Positions 52,271 to 61,392 of a DNA stretch of 64,000 nucleotides are shown one piece after another; the stretch's first letter is position 1, and every line of letters begins with the position of its first letter. The notes below the pieces were generated by a model, which did no database searches, was not told where the DNA came from, and was given only the letters and a program-made list of their open reading frames with translations. Source of the stretch: Pseudomonadota bacterium (GTDB lineage Bacteria; Pseudomonadota; Gammaproteobacteria; Steroidobacterales; Steroidobacteraceae); contig JAEYUC010000053.1 of NCBI GenBank assembly GCA_023433705.1, forward strand, positions 1 through 64,000. The letters run 5' to 3'. Both the position numbers and the translations under genes were made by a program.

Positions 52271-53592
52271 GCGCGGCGTTCCAGTTTCATCATGAGCGGG
52301 TGTTTGGTGCGCAGGTTGATCTGCGCCTCGAGTTCGAGCGGCCGGTCGGGCACGAAGCGCAACCGGTACCGGCGCGCCACCTTATATAAGTGCATGTACA
52401 TTTCATATAAGGCGAGTGTCTCGCCGATGCAGTGCCGGGGCCCCGCGGCGAACGGCATGTAGGCGAAACGCGGACGTTCGCTTTCGTGCTCGGCGTCGAA
52501 ACGCTCCGGGCGGAACGCATCCGGCTCCTTCCAGTAACGCGGGTGGCGGTGCAGTAGATAGAGGCAGAGCAACACGTCCGTGCCGGGCGGCACGTCGTAG
52601 CCCGACAAGGTATCGGGCCCGATGGTCCGGCGCGACAGCAGCCAGCCCGGCGGGTACATGCGCAGCGCCTCGTCGACCACGTTCCTGGTGTAGCCGAGCT
52701 GTTCCATCGCCGAAAGGCTCGGCGCGGGCTGCTCGGGCACCGCGTCGACCTCGGCGTGCAGCTTCGCCTCGGCCTCGGGATTCTGCGAGAGCAGGTACCA
52801 GGTCCAGTTGAGACCGCTGGCCGTCGTCTCGTGGCCGGCCACGATGAGCGTCATGACCTCGTCGATGAGCTCCCGCTCGGACATCGGCGAACCCGATTCC
52901 TTGTCGCGCGCCTCGATGAGCATCTGCAGGAAGTCGAAATGCTCGGATTTTTCCCTGACGCGCCGTTTCGCGAGCGCGCCCACGAGCTTCGAGAGCTGCC
53001 GGAACCGGTACGCGAATTTCAGGTCGCGCGCCGGCTCCTTCGTGACGATGTCGAAGGGGTTGCCGCCCATCTCGCGCGACAGCCGCTCGAGGTCCGTGCC
53101 GAAGATCGACAGCAGCACGATCTCGAGCGTGAGCTCGCTCATGTCGTCGGTGACGTTCACGAGCTCGCCGCGCGCGGCCTGCGCTTCCCACTTGGCGATG
53201 AAGCGGTCGTTGCACGCGTCGATGAGCTTCGAGAACTGGGTGATCATCCGGCGATGGAACATCGGCTGCATCATGTAGCGCTGCTTTTTCCAAAGCTCGC
53301 CTTCGCTGGTCATGATGCCGTTGCCGAGCAGGATCTTGACGCGATCCAGCCCCGATCCCTTGGTGTAGTTGCGATGATTGGAGACCAGGACCCGCTTGAC
53401 GTCGTCCGGGTCGTTGATGACCCACATTTCAGCGCGGCGCACCGGGGAATAGAAGCGATAGATGTCCCCGTGGCGCTTGAACAGCTCCGTCAGCCTGTGG
53501 ATCGCTTCGTCGTCGCCGCCGATGTCGAACTGCATGTCCGAAAGCGGGGGCAAGTGGGCGGACTGGTCCTTATCCTGGGAAGTCGCAGACAT
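52267..53592 (-). CDS. Cytochrome P450
   Basis: 441 aa, soluble. I-helix oxygen motif AGHETTAS, K-helix EALRMYPP (ExxR), and heme loop FAAGPRHCIGE with the Cys ligand near residue 390. The closeness to ACP-linked chemistry below suggests it oxidises the fatty acyl chain carried by the FAAL-ACP protein (compare P450BioI, which acts on acyl-ACP); that is inference. It is the first gene of the two-gene operon. Electron-donor genes (ferredoxin, reductase) are not in the window. Confidence 0.94.
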   Translation of the reverse strand: MSATSQDKDQSAHLPPLSDMQFDIGGDDEAIHRLTELFKRHGDIYRFYSPVRRAEMWVINDPDDVKRVLVSNHRNYTKGSGLDRVKILLGNGIMTSEGELWKKQRYMMQPMFHRRMITQFSKLIDACNDRFIAKWEAQAARGELVNVTDDMSELTLEIVLLSIFGTDLERLSREMGGNPFDIVTKEPARDLKFAYRFRQLSKLVGALAKRRVREKSEHFDFLQMLIEARDKESGSPMSERELIDEVMTLIVAGHETTASGLNWTWYLLSQNPEAEAKLHAEVDAVPEQPAPSLSAMEQLGYTRNVVDEALRMYPPGWLLSRRTIGPDTLSGYDVPPGTDVLLCLYLLHRHPRYWKEPDAFRPERFDAEHESERPRFAYMPFAAGPRHCIGETLALYEMYMHLYKVARRYRLRFVPDRPLELEAQINLRTKHPLMMKLERRA

Positions 53593-53773
53593 TCGCGAAT
53601 TCTACATGTCCCGAGGGGCCTCCTGACGCCCGGGGATGCGTTGCAGGCAGGGTAGGATTCACCGACAATTCGCGCCTCTTTTTGCCGGCGCGCGCTGGAT
53701 GCCAACAGATCCCCCGGACGCAGGCGGCCTGCGTAATACCCTCTACAAACAGGAGACCCGATCGAAGCGTCGG

Positions 53774-54457
53774 ATGACTCCCGTGCGCCGTTTTGCCTGG
53801 CGGATCGTGGCCGCGATCGGTGTCGGACTGATCAAGGTGTTCTGGAGCACCTGCCGAGTGGTGCGCGTGATCGGCGACGAGCACGTCGAGCGAGCCCTGA
53901 AGCAGGCGCCGTCGCTGATTCCCGTCTACTGGCACCAGCACCAGCTCTTCTGCGCGAAATACCTGCTCGAGCAGGGGGCGCGCGGATTGAAGTTAGGGTT
54001 CCTGATAAGCCCTTCGGTCGACGGCGAGATCGGCGTCATGATCGTGTCGCGCTTCAAGGGTCACGTCATCCGCGGGTCCTCCTCGCACACGGGCGCGCGC
54101 GCCCTGCGCGACTACTACGAGGCGCTCACCAAGGGCGGCATCTCGCCCGCGATCACGCCCGACGGACCGAGGGGTCCGCGCTTCGTGTTCAAGCCTGGTG
54201 CAATCCTGCTCTCGCAGATGTCGCAGCGGCCGATCCTGCCGATGGCCTACGCCGCCAGCCGCGCCACGTTGTTCCACTGGGACAAGTTCGTGCTGCCATG
54301 GCCGTTTTCGCGCATCGTCATCGCCATCGGCGAACCGCGCCAGGTGCCACGCGCGGTCAGGCCCGAGGCGCTGACCGCCCTGCAGGCGGAACTCGCGGCG
54401 GACATGAAGAAACTGTACGCCGTCGCGCGAGATGCTCTCCACGAGAAGGCCGCATGA
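53774..54457 (+). CDS. DUF374 lysophospholipid acyltransferase-family protein
   Basis: About 227 aa. IPVYWHQHQLFCAKYL carries the early His motif, and GSSSHTGARALRDYYEAL then ITPDGPRGPRFVFKPGAI are diagnostic of DUF374, relatives of the LpxL/PlsC fold often located with lipid A or LPS core genes. One N-terminal helix (FAWRIVAAIGVGLIKVFW). The start is uncertain: ATG 53774 (MTPVRRFAW) fits the family, while ATG 53699 would add 25 hydrophilic residues. Next gene starts in its stop codon. Confidence 0.85.
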   Translation: MTPVRRFAWRIVAAIGVGLIKVFWSTCRVVRVIGDEHVERALKQAPSLIPVYWHQHQLFCAKYLLEQGARGLKLGFLISPSVDGEIGVMIVSRFKGHVIRGSSSHTGARALRDYYEALTKGGISPAITPDGPRGPRFVFKPGAILLSQMSQRPILPMAYAASRATLFHWDKFVLPWPFSRIVIAIGEPRQVPRAVRPEALTALQAELAADMKKLYAVARDALHEKAA

Positions 54458-55179
54458 GCGTCGCATTGTCAGTCGTCGTTCCGGTCTGCAACGAAGCCGA
54501 AAACGTCGATCCGCTGGTCCGCGAGATCGCCGCCGCGCTGGCCGGCCGGGAATACGAAATGATCTTCGTGGACGACGGCAGCACCGACGAAACCGCGACG
54601 ATCCTCAAGCGCCTCAAGGGAGAGTTCCCGCCGCTGCGCGTGCTGCGCCATTCGTTCCGCAGCGGGCAGAGCGCGGCGGTGGCGAGCGGGGTGCGTGCGG
54701 CGCGCGCGCCCTGGATCGCGACGCTCGACGGTGACGGACAGAACGATCCGGCGGACATTCCGAAGCTTCTCGCGGCGCGCGACGACCCAGCCAATCGCGG
54801 CGTGCAACTGTTCATGGGCAACCGCAAGGCGAGCCGCAAGGACACCGCGTTCCGCAAGTTGCAGTCGAACATCGCCAATGGCGTGCGTTCGAGCCTGCTG
54901 GGCGACGGAACGCCGGACACCGGCTGCGGCATCAAGCTCTTCCTGCGCGACGTGTTCATCGACCTGCCGCGATTCGATCACATGCATCGCTTCCTGCCCG
55001 CGCTGTTCATGCGCCACGGCGCGAAGGTGATCTCCGTGCCCGTGAGCCATCGCGCGCGCACGCGCGGCACGTCGAAGTACGGAATGTTGAATCGCCTGTG
55101 GGTGGGCATCGTCGACATCGCCGGCGTCATGTGGCTGCGTCGCCGCTACAAGCCCGGCCTGCTGGTGCGGGAAGACTGA
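54454..55179 (+). CDS. Family 2 glycosyltransferase, polyprenyl-phosphate sugar transferase type
   Basis: 241 aa. SVVVPVCNEAENVDPLVREI, EMIFVDDGSTDET, and DXD site in IATLDGDGQNDP are those of DPM1/ArnC-like enzymes that move a nucleotide sugar onto undecaprenyl phosphate. HRARTRGTSKYGMLNRLWVGI is the family C-terminal signature; one C-terminal hydrophobic stretch. It lies in an ATGA-coupled run with the DUF374, LAB_N and GT83 genes, which suggests supply of a lipid-linked sugar for lipid A. Confidence 0.92.
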   Translation: MSVALSVVVPVCNEAENVDPLVREIAAALAGREYEMIFVDDGSTDETATILKRLKGEFPPLRVLRHSFRSGQSAAVASGVRAARAPWIATLDGDGQNDPADIPKLLAARDDPANRGVQLFMGNRKASRKDTAFRKLQSNIANGVRSSLLGDGTPDTGCGIKLFLRDVFIDLPRFDHMHRFLPALFMRHGAKVISVPVSHRARTRGTSKYGMLNRLWVGIVDIAGVMWLRRRYKPGLLVRED

Positions 55180-55196
55180 GTAGTGAGGAACGTTCC

Positions 55197-55520
55197 ATGA
55201 TGAGCGGCGTGATCGGAGTGTATTTCGGTGTGGTCGTGACGCCCTGGAAACTCGTCGGGTTTCTCGGCGCGCTCATGTTCGCCGGCCGTTGGGTCGTGCA
55301 GGCCTGGGCGACGAAACGCGCCGGACGGCCCGCGATTCCGCGCAGCTTCTGGATCATCAGCCTGCTGGGCAGCGGCATGGTCACTTCGTATTTCATCTGG
55401 GGGAAGAACGATTCGGTCGGCATCCTGACGAACCTGCTGCCGGCCAGCGTGGCGTTCTACAACCTCATCATGGACATCAAGTCCAAGCGCGGCGGATCGA
55501 ACGCGGGTTCCAATGCCTGA
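55197..55520 (+). CDS. LAB_N (lipid A biosynthesis N-terminal) domain protein
   Basis: 107 aa, three helices. LVGFLGALMFAGRWVVQAW and IPRSFWIISLLGSGMVTSYFIWGKND match the LAB_N domain otherwise found at the N-terminus of some lipid A disaccharide synthases and as a stand-alone ArnE-like membrane protein. In lipid A glycosylation clusters it may help flip or present the lipid-linked sugar. GAGGAA 9 nt upstream; the 3' end overlaps the GT83 gene by 8 nt. Confidence 0.88.
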   Translation: MMSGVIGVYFGVVVTPWKLVGFLGALMFAGRWVVQAWATKRAGRPAIPRSFWIISLLGSGMVTSYFIWGKNDSVGILTNLLPASVAFYNLIMDIKSKRGGSNAGSNA

Positions 55521-57678
55521 CATCGGACTGCTGGGAGGCGGGTCGCGCAAGCCCGCCAAGCCAGGAATTCAGAATGCGGGCGAGCCGCGCGACGTAGTTA
55601 GTCCGCCGCCCGCGGAGGACACCGCATCGCCGGAATACGCGCCGAGCGCGTTCGAGTCGAAGGTGGCGGCGTCGGATATCGTGGTGGCGCGGCTGTCCGC
55701 GCCGATCGAGCCGGAGCCGGAGCCAGAGCCGAAACCAGAGTCGGCAGGCGAATCTGTCGCGGCGGCCTCGGCCGAGGTGTCCCCGTTGGAGGCATCACAG
55801 GTTGAAGCTACGCCGCCCCTGGCTGAGCCCGTCGGCGACACTCCCGTCGCCGAAACGCCCGTCGCCGAAACGCCCGTCGCCGTGGCGGCTGTCGAAGCAA
55901 TGCCCGTCACAGCGGCTCCCATCGAAACGCCGCCGGCCGCTTCAGGGCGCAAAGAAGTCGTGCCGCCCATGCTCGCCACCGCGCCGCCGCCGATCCGCTG
56001 GAGCGACCTCCTGTGGCTCGCGCTCGCGCTGATCGTGATCGTCGGCACGGGCATCGGCGTCCGCGATCCGTGGCCCGCCGACGAGCCGCGTTTCGCTTCG
56101 CTCGCGCGGGACATGGTTTTGTCGGGCGAGTGGATGTTCCCGCGCGTCGGGGGCGATCTCTACCAGGACAAGCCGCCGCTGTTCTTCTGGCTGCTCGCGT
56201 TTTTCTATTCGCTCACCGGGTCGGTACGCTGGTCGTTCCTGATCCCGTCGTTCCTCGCCGCGGGCGGCGTGATGTTCCTGGTCTACGACTACGGCCGGCG
56301 CACCGTGAGCCGCGAAGCCGGCCTCGCCGCGAGCCTGCTCGTCGTGTGCACGCTGCAATTCGTGCTCGCGACCCGCGGCGCGCAGATCGACCCGACGCTG
56401 TGTTTCCTCACGACGCTGTCGCTGTATGCGCTGCTGCGCCACCTGCTGCTCGGTCACGGCTGGCGCTGGTATTTGCTCGGCGGCTTCACAGCGGGGCTCG
56501 GAATCTTCACGAAGGGCGTGGGCTTCCTGCCCGTGCTGCTGCTGATCCCGTATTTCCTGTTGCGTGGCTTCGGCTGGCAGGGACTCGCACGCATCGACGC
56601 GGGGAAGGGCGGCTGGCGCTGGTGGCTGGCGCCACTCGCGATGTTGCTCGCCGTGAGCCTGTGGTTCGTCCCGATGCTGATCGCCGTCGCGAACAGTGCG
56701 CCCGAGTACGCGGCGTATCGCGACGAGATCCTGTTCGAGCAGACGGTGAACCGCTACGCGGGCGCGTGGCATCACGTCAAAGCCTGGTACTACTTCCTCG
56801 TCGAGGTCATCCCGCCGCTGTGGCTACCGTGGAGCATCCTGCTGTTCTGGCTCGTGCCGCGTTTCAAGGCCGCGTTCCAGGAGCGCAACGCGTTGGTCTG
56901 GTTGCCGCTCGGCTGGGTACTGCTCGTCGTGACGTTCTTCTCGCTGAGCCCGGGCAAGCGCGGCATCTACATCCTGCCGGCGTTGTCGGCGCTCGCATTC
57001 GCGGCGATGCCGGTCATCGAGGACGTGCTCGCGCGCAAGGGCGTGCGGCGCGCGGGATTCGTGCTGGCGGGATTCTTCTGGTTCGCGGCGGCGGCGTTCG
57101 CGATCGGTCACGCCGTGGACGCGAGATTCGCGGTGAAGGCGATGGGCGAGGTCAATCTTTCGAGCCCGATCGCGTTCTACGTGTATCTCGCGCTCGCCGG
57201 CGCCGGTCTGCTCTACGCCTGGCGTCGCGCGCCGCTGGCCGCCTGGCCGGTCGCGCTCGGCGCGTTGACCATCGTCTTCTCGTATTTCTTCGCGCCCGCG
57301 ATGAATCCCGAACGCTCGGGCAGCGCCTTCGTCCGCACCGCGCTCGCGCGGGTGCAGCCGTCGGAAGAACTCGCGCTAGTCGCCTACAAGGAACAGTTCC
57401 TGCTGTACCTCGATCGGCCGACCGTGAACTTCGGTCACCGGCGCTGGCGAGAAGGACCGCAGGAAGCCTACGACGCGGCTGCGTGGCTCAACGATGGCGA
57501 GAATCGCGTGCTGCTCCTGCCTGGCGATCAACTCGCGCCGTGCTTCGAAGGTCCAGCGACCAGCGTGGGCGAGAGCTCGCGCACCGAATGGTTTCTCGTG
57601 CGTGGCCGCGCGAGCGAACGATGCGCGGCGCGGGGAGACGCGACTCGCGCGATTCAATATCCCGCAAAGCCGTTATAG
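55513..57678 (+). CDS. ArnT-like GT83 glycosyltransferase with long disordered N-terminus
   Basis: 721 aa. About 160 N-terminal residues are low-complexity Ala/Pro/Glu, with EPEPEPEPKPE and repeated ETPVA units. Then the PMT/ArnT fold: WSDLLWLALALIVIVG, PWPADEPRFASLARDMV with the catalytic-type Asp-Glu pair of loop 1, DLYQDKPPLFFWLLAFFY, and about 12 helices. The C-terminal soluble part starts near residue 590. It should transfer a sugar (aminoarabinose, galactosamine, glucosamine or similar) from undecaprenyl phosphate onto lipid A. The extension is unusual for this family. It may be cytoplasmic. Confidence 0.9.
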   Translation: MPDIGLLGGGSRKPAKPGIQNAGEPRDVVSPPPAEDTASPEYAPSAFESKVAASDIVVARLSAPIEPEPEPEPKPESAGESVAAASAEVSPLEASQVEATPPLAEPVGDTPVAETPVAETPVAVAAVEAMPVTAAPIETPPAASGRKEVVPPMLATAPPPIRWSDLLWLALALIVIVGTGIGVRDPWPADEPRFASLARDMVLSGEWMFPRVGGDLYQDKPPLFFWLLAFFYSLTGSVRWSFLIPSFLAAGGVMFLVYDYGRRTVSREAGLAASLLVVCTLQFVLATRGAQIDPTLCFLTTLSLYALLRHLLLGHGWRWYLLGGFTAGLGIFTKGVGFLPVLLLIPYFLLRGFGWQGLARIDAGKGGWRWWLAPLAMLLAVSLWFVPMLIAVANSAPEYAAYRDEILFEQTVNRYAGAWHHVKAWYYFLVEVIPPLWLPWSILLFWLVPRFKAAFQERNALVWLPLGWVLLVVTFFSLSPGKRGIYILPALSALAFAAMPVIEDVLARKGVRRAGFVLAGFFWFAAAAFAIGHAVDARFAVKAMGEVNLSSPIAFYVYLALAGAGLLYAWRRAPLAAWPVALGALTIVFSYFFAPAMNPERSGSAFVRTALARVQPSEELALVAYKEQFLLYLDRPTVNFGHRRWREGPQEAYDAAAWLNDGENRVLLLPGDQLAPCFEGPATSVGESSRTEWFLVRGRASERCAARGDATRAIQYPAKPL

Positions 57679-57883
57679 TTGCGCCAGATTATGTCCGGCT
57701 CGCGCGAGGGATTGCGCTCATTCTCCTGATGCAACCTGCACTTAGCTTGTGTTCCTCAAATCTTGTGACAGAATGCTCCGCAACTTTGGGAGGGATCTGG
57801 CGCTTGAATCTGTGTGCCGAATCGCCGTGGCACCGGTTTCCTTCGCGTAGCGTGCTGATCCACGCCCCAAGGCAGGGAGAAGA

Positions 57884-60556
57884 GTGGCTCTAGCACCGGA
57901 TAATCCTGAGCTGACTGCATCGGACGTCTTTTCGACGGGCGTCTGGTCCGCGCGCGGCGGCAAACCGACGCTGGGCGTCGACATCGCCTGCACCAAGATC
58001 GCGGTCGACCTGCAGAACATGCGGCGCGGAACGACCGAAGAAGTCATCCGCGAGAGCCTGATTTCCCTGCGTGATTCCTCCGGCGTCGATACGGCCTTCG
58101 TGTGGCTGCTCTCGGCCGACGGTGCGGCGGTGGAAGAAGTCCACGCGGCCCACGGCGCGCTCGCTCAATGCCGCGTCGAAGTCTGGCGTGGCACCCAGTT
58201 CAACGAATACCCCTGGCTGCGCAACCGCCTCGAGCACCTGCGCCTCTCCGAAATCCGCGACAGCGCGGCTCCGCGACGCGACCAGGGCTCGGAGAGCCGC
58301 AAATTCGCGGAGCTGTCGATCGGCTCGGTGCTGATGATCGCGATCCGCGTGCAGAACCAGCCCGCCGCCATCCTCGGTCTGGCCAATGCGTTGCCGCGCG
58401 GCGCCTGGGATGTGAACCTGCAGCTCCTGCTCAAACTACTGGGCAATTCGCTGGGCGCGGGTCTCACGCGCCTGCGCATCGAGAACCGCCTGCACAAGCT
58501 CGAGGAGCGCCTCGAGCTCGCCCAGGGCGCCGCGAACGACGGCCTCTGGGATTTCGACATCGAGAGCAACGAAGTCCACTTCTCGCCGCGCTGGAAACAG
58601 ATGCTCGGTTATCCGGTGGACGCGGAACTCGATTCGCCGGACTGGCGCAGCTTAGTGCACCCGGAAGACATGTCGCGCGTGCAGAGCGCGATCCGCGACC
58701 ACGTCGCGGGCAAGTCGCCGATTTTCGAATCCGTCCATCGCATGAAACACCGCAACGGCGACTGGCGCTGGGTGGTGAGCCGCGCCAAGGCGCGCGTCGA
58801 CGAACATGGACGCCTGTTGCGCCTGGTCGGTGTCGAGCTCGACATCACCGAGCGCAAGCTCTACGAAGAAGCGTTGTTCCGCGAGAAGGAGAGCGCGCAG
58901 ATCACGCTGCAGTCGATCGGTGATGGTGTCATCACGACCGATGCGAATTCCACCGTGGATTACATCAATCCCGTCGCAGAGCAGCTCACGGGCTGGCGGC
59001 TCGAGGATGCGATGGGGCGGCCGATCGAGGAGATCTACCGCGCGTTCCACGAGGAAACCTGCGAGCCGCTCGAGAATCCCCTGAGCGTTTCGATCCGTCG
59101 CACGCGGCCCATCAAGAGCGTGCGCCCGATGCTGCTGATCCGCCGCGACGGCAATGAGCTCTACGTCGAGAGCACCGCGGCGCCCATCCGCGACGGCGCC
59201 GGGCAGGTGTCGGGCGGCGTGCTCGTGTTCCATGACGTGACCGAGAGCCGCGAGCTCAATCGCCGCCTCTCGTACCACGCCTCGCACGATTTGCTGACGG
59301 GCCTCGTCAATCGGCGCGAGTTCGAAAGCCGCGTCGAGCGCGCCTTGAAGAGCGCGAAGGCGCGCGAGTCGAGCTACGCGCTGTGTTACCTCGATATCGA
59401 CCAGTTCAAGATCATCAACGACACGTGCGGCCACTCGGCCGGCGACGTGTTGCTGGGCCAGGTGGGCGCGCTGCTCAAGAGCAAGGTGCGCTGGCGCGAT
59501 ACGCTCGCGCGCCTCGGCGGCGACGAATTCGGCATCCTGCTGGAGGCCTGTTCGCTCGATGAGGCGCTGCGCACCGCGGAGGTGCTGCGCGAGGCCGTAC
59601 GCAATTTCAGATTCACGTGGGAAGACCGCGTGTTCCGTCTCGGCGCGTCCGTCGGTGTCGTGCCGATCGCGGCCGACAACGAAGACGTCGCGTCGATCAT
59701 CTCGGCCGCCGACTCGGCGTGCGCCGCCGCGAAGGAATCCGGTCGCAACCGCGTGCACAGCTTCGCCGAGAACGACATCGAGCTCATGCGCCGCCGGCGC
59801 GAGATGCAGTGGGCCGCGCGCATCAACGCCGCGCTGGAAGAGGGCCGCTTCGAGCTGTATCGCATGCAGATTCAGCCGCTGCAGCGCTCCGAGCCCGGCC
59901 AGCACTACGAACTGCTGCTGCGAATGCGCGACGAATCGGGCCGCATGGTCTCGCCTGACAACTTCATCGCCGCGGCGGAGCGTTACGGTCTCACGCCCGC
60001 GATCGACCGCTGGGTCATCGAGAATGCGTTGCGCTGGCTGGTCAGCGAGGCCGACGAGCGCGAGAAACTTGCGATGTGCTCGATCAACCTGTCGGGCCAG
60101 AGCCTCGGCGATGACAAGTTCCTGCCGTTCGTGATCGAGCAGTTCCAGAAGAGCGGCATCGACGCCTCGAAGATCTGCTTCGAGATCACCGAGACCGCGG
60201 CGGTCGCGAGCTTCAGCCAGGCGAACCGTTTCATCCAGGCGCTCAAGGAGCTGGGCTGCCGCTTCGCGCTCGACGACTTCGGCACGGGCCTCTCGTCGTT
60301 CGGTTACCTCAAGCACTTCCCGGTCGACTTCCTCAAGATCGACGGCTCGTTCGTTCGAGAGATCCTGCACGACCCGATCGACCGCGAGATGGTGCGTTCG
60401 ATCAACGAAATCGGACATCTCACCGGCAAGAAGACCATCGCCGAATTCGCCGAGAACGCCGAGATCATCCAGATGCTCACGTCGCTGGGCGTCGATTACG
60501 CGCAGGGTTACGGCATCGCGCAGCCGCAGCGCGTTCTCAAGGCCGTCAACGCTTAG
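57884..60556 (+). CDS. GAF-PAS-PAS-GGDEF-EAL cyclic di-GMP protein
   Basis: 890 aa, no membrane helix. GAF about 40-190; PAS 1 about 215-325 (GLWDFDIESNEVHFSPRW, with PAC GVELDITERK); PAS 2 about 335-455 (SIGDGVITTDANSTVDYINPVAE); GGDEF about 460-620 with intact RLGGDEFG; EAL about 630-885 with ELLLRM in place of EALIRW (Glu kept), EITET, DDFGTGLSSF, KIDGSF and AEFAENAE. Both activities are plausible; EAL-to-ELL occurs in active enzymes. Start GTG at 57884 with GGGAGAAGA just upstream. No neighbour shares its transcript. Confidence 0.93.
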   Translation: MALAPDNPELTASDVFSTGVWSARGGKPTLGVDIACTKIAVDLQNMRRGTTEEVIRESLISLRDSSGVDTAFVWLLSADGAAVEEVHAAHGALAQCRVEVWRGTQFNEYPWLRNRLEHLRLSEIRDSAAPRRDQGSESRKFAELSIGSVLMIAIRVQNQPAAILGLANALPRGAWDVNLQLLLKLLGNSLGAGLTRLRIENRLHKLEERLELAQGAANDGLWDFDIESNEVHFSPRWKQMLGYPVDAELDSPDWRSLVHPEDMSRVQSAIRDHVAGKSPIFESVHRMKHRNGDWRWVVSRAKARVDEHGRLLRLVGVELDITERKLYEEALFREKESAQITLQSIGDGVITTDANSTVDYINPVAEQLTGWRLEDAMGRPIEEIYRAFHEETCEPLENPLSVSIRRTRPIKSVRPMLLIRRDGNELYVESTAAPIRDGAGQVSGGVLVFHDVTESRELNRRLSYHASHDLLTGLVNRREFESRVERALKSAKARESSYALCYLDIDQFKIINDTCGHSAGDVLLGQVGALLKSKVRWRDTLARLGGDEFGILLEACSLDEALRTAEVLREAVRNFRFTWEDRVFRLGASVGVVPIAADNEDVASIISAADSACAAAKESGRNRVHSFAENDIELMRRRREMQWAARINAALEEGRFELYRMQIQPLQRSEPGQHYELLLRMRDESGRMVSPDNFIAAAERYGLTPAIDRWVIENALRWLVSEADEREKLAMCSINLSGQSLGDDKFLPFVIEQFQKSGIDASKICFEITETAAVASFSQANRFIQALKELGCRFALDDFGTGLSSFGYLKHFPVDFLKIDGSFVREILHDPIDREMVRSINEIGHLTGKKTIAEFAENAEIIQMLTSLGVDYAQGYGIAQPQRVLKAVNA

Positions 60557-60560
60557 TCAC

Positions 60561-60601
60561 GCGCAAGCTATTCTCAGGCGCAAGCTATTCTCAGGCGCAA
60601 G
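60561..60601 (+). repeat. 17-bp tandem repeat
   Basis: GCGCAAGCTATTCTCAG occurs twice head to tail (60561-60577, 60578-60594), followed by a partial GCGCAAG. It lies between the stop of the c-di-GMP gene and the end of the convergent DUF6445 gene. Confidence 0.75.
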
Positions 60602-60654
60602 CGCCACTATTCACGCCGTCGAAGCGACGGCGTCCGTCGTTTGACGTAAGGATC

Positions 60655-61392
60655 TCAGAACCAGGGCTTGGGCTGAAAACCCTTCGGGCGCATCTGGATT
60701 CGCGAGTTCACCGAGAAACGTCCCGTCCGCGGATCCGGGTCGAACTTGAATTGCCGATCGATATCCGCGGAATGCAGCGCGTTCGAGGGGTAGAGCACCA
60801 GGCGATTGAACGCGACCTGGGTCGATGCGATCCGCTCGAACATTTCCGTGTCGCCGTTGATGTAGTCCTGTGTCGTCAACGGCTTCTCGCGCAGCTCCTG
60901 CTCCAGCACCGACCGGTAACGTTCGTGGCGAAACTCGGGGATGAGTTCGTAGCCGGTCTTTCGATGCCGGTAGAGAGACGTGCCCGTGTACGTGGGCGAG
61001 CACAGGTAATGCACCGTCGAGTAACCGTTCGCGGCCGTGCCGTCGATGTGCGGCATGCACTGGACGGGTTTGAGATCCGCGGGCTTCGTCGTGACCACGC
61101 ACAGGTAGCTGATCGCGCTGTGCAGTTCGAGATCGGGCAGTGAATAGGCCTCGTTGACCGCCTTGGTCAGCCCCTTGCGCAGCACCTGTAGATAGGACCG
61201 TGGCGCCGGCGCACGCAGACCCGGGTACATGTCCGTCGGTGGCGCGAGCGCGGCTCGAGAGGCCGCGTACTCGACGAGTTCTTCGGGCCGGGCGAGCAGG
61301 TTGTCGACGATCAGCAGCGGAATCCGCTGGGCGCCGACGTGCTCCACCCGGATGCCGAGATCCGGGTGTGTGTCGAGCTCGAGCTCAGGCAT
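60655..61392 (-). CDS. DUF6445 family protein, 2OG-Fe(II) oxygenase-like
   Basis: 245 aa. MPHIDGTAANGYSTVHYL (His-x-Asp) and YPSNALHSADI (distal His), followed about 20 aa later by RFSVNSRIQM, give the HxD...H...R order of double-stranded beta-helix oxygenases. DUF6445 proteins typically sit next to SapC and tryptophan-halogenase-like genes near TonB-dependent receptors for polysaccharides. Overlaps SapC by 8 nt, so co-translated with it. The substrate is unknown. Confidence 0.83.
   Translation of the reverse strand: MPELELDTHPDLGIRVEHVGAQRIPLLIVDNLLARPEELVEYAASRAALAPPTDMYPGLRAPAPRSYLQVLRKGLTKAVNEAYSLPDLELHSAISYLCVVTTKPADLKPVQCMPHIDGTAANGYSTVHYLCSPTYTGTSLYRHRKTGYELIPEFRHERYRSVLEQELREKPLTTQDYINGDTEMFERIASTQVAFNRLVLYPSNALHSADIDRQFKFDPDPRTGRFSVNSRIQMRPKGFQPKPWF

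Noticed and set aside
58652..60418. A 588-codon frame antisense to the GAF-PAS-GGDEF-EAL gene
   Set aside because: Shadow of a well-supported gene.
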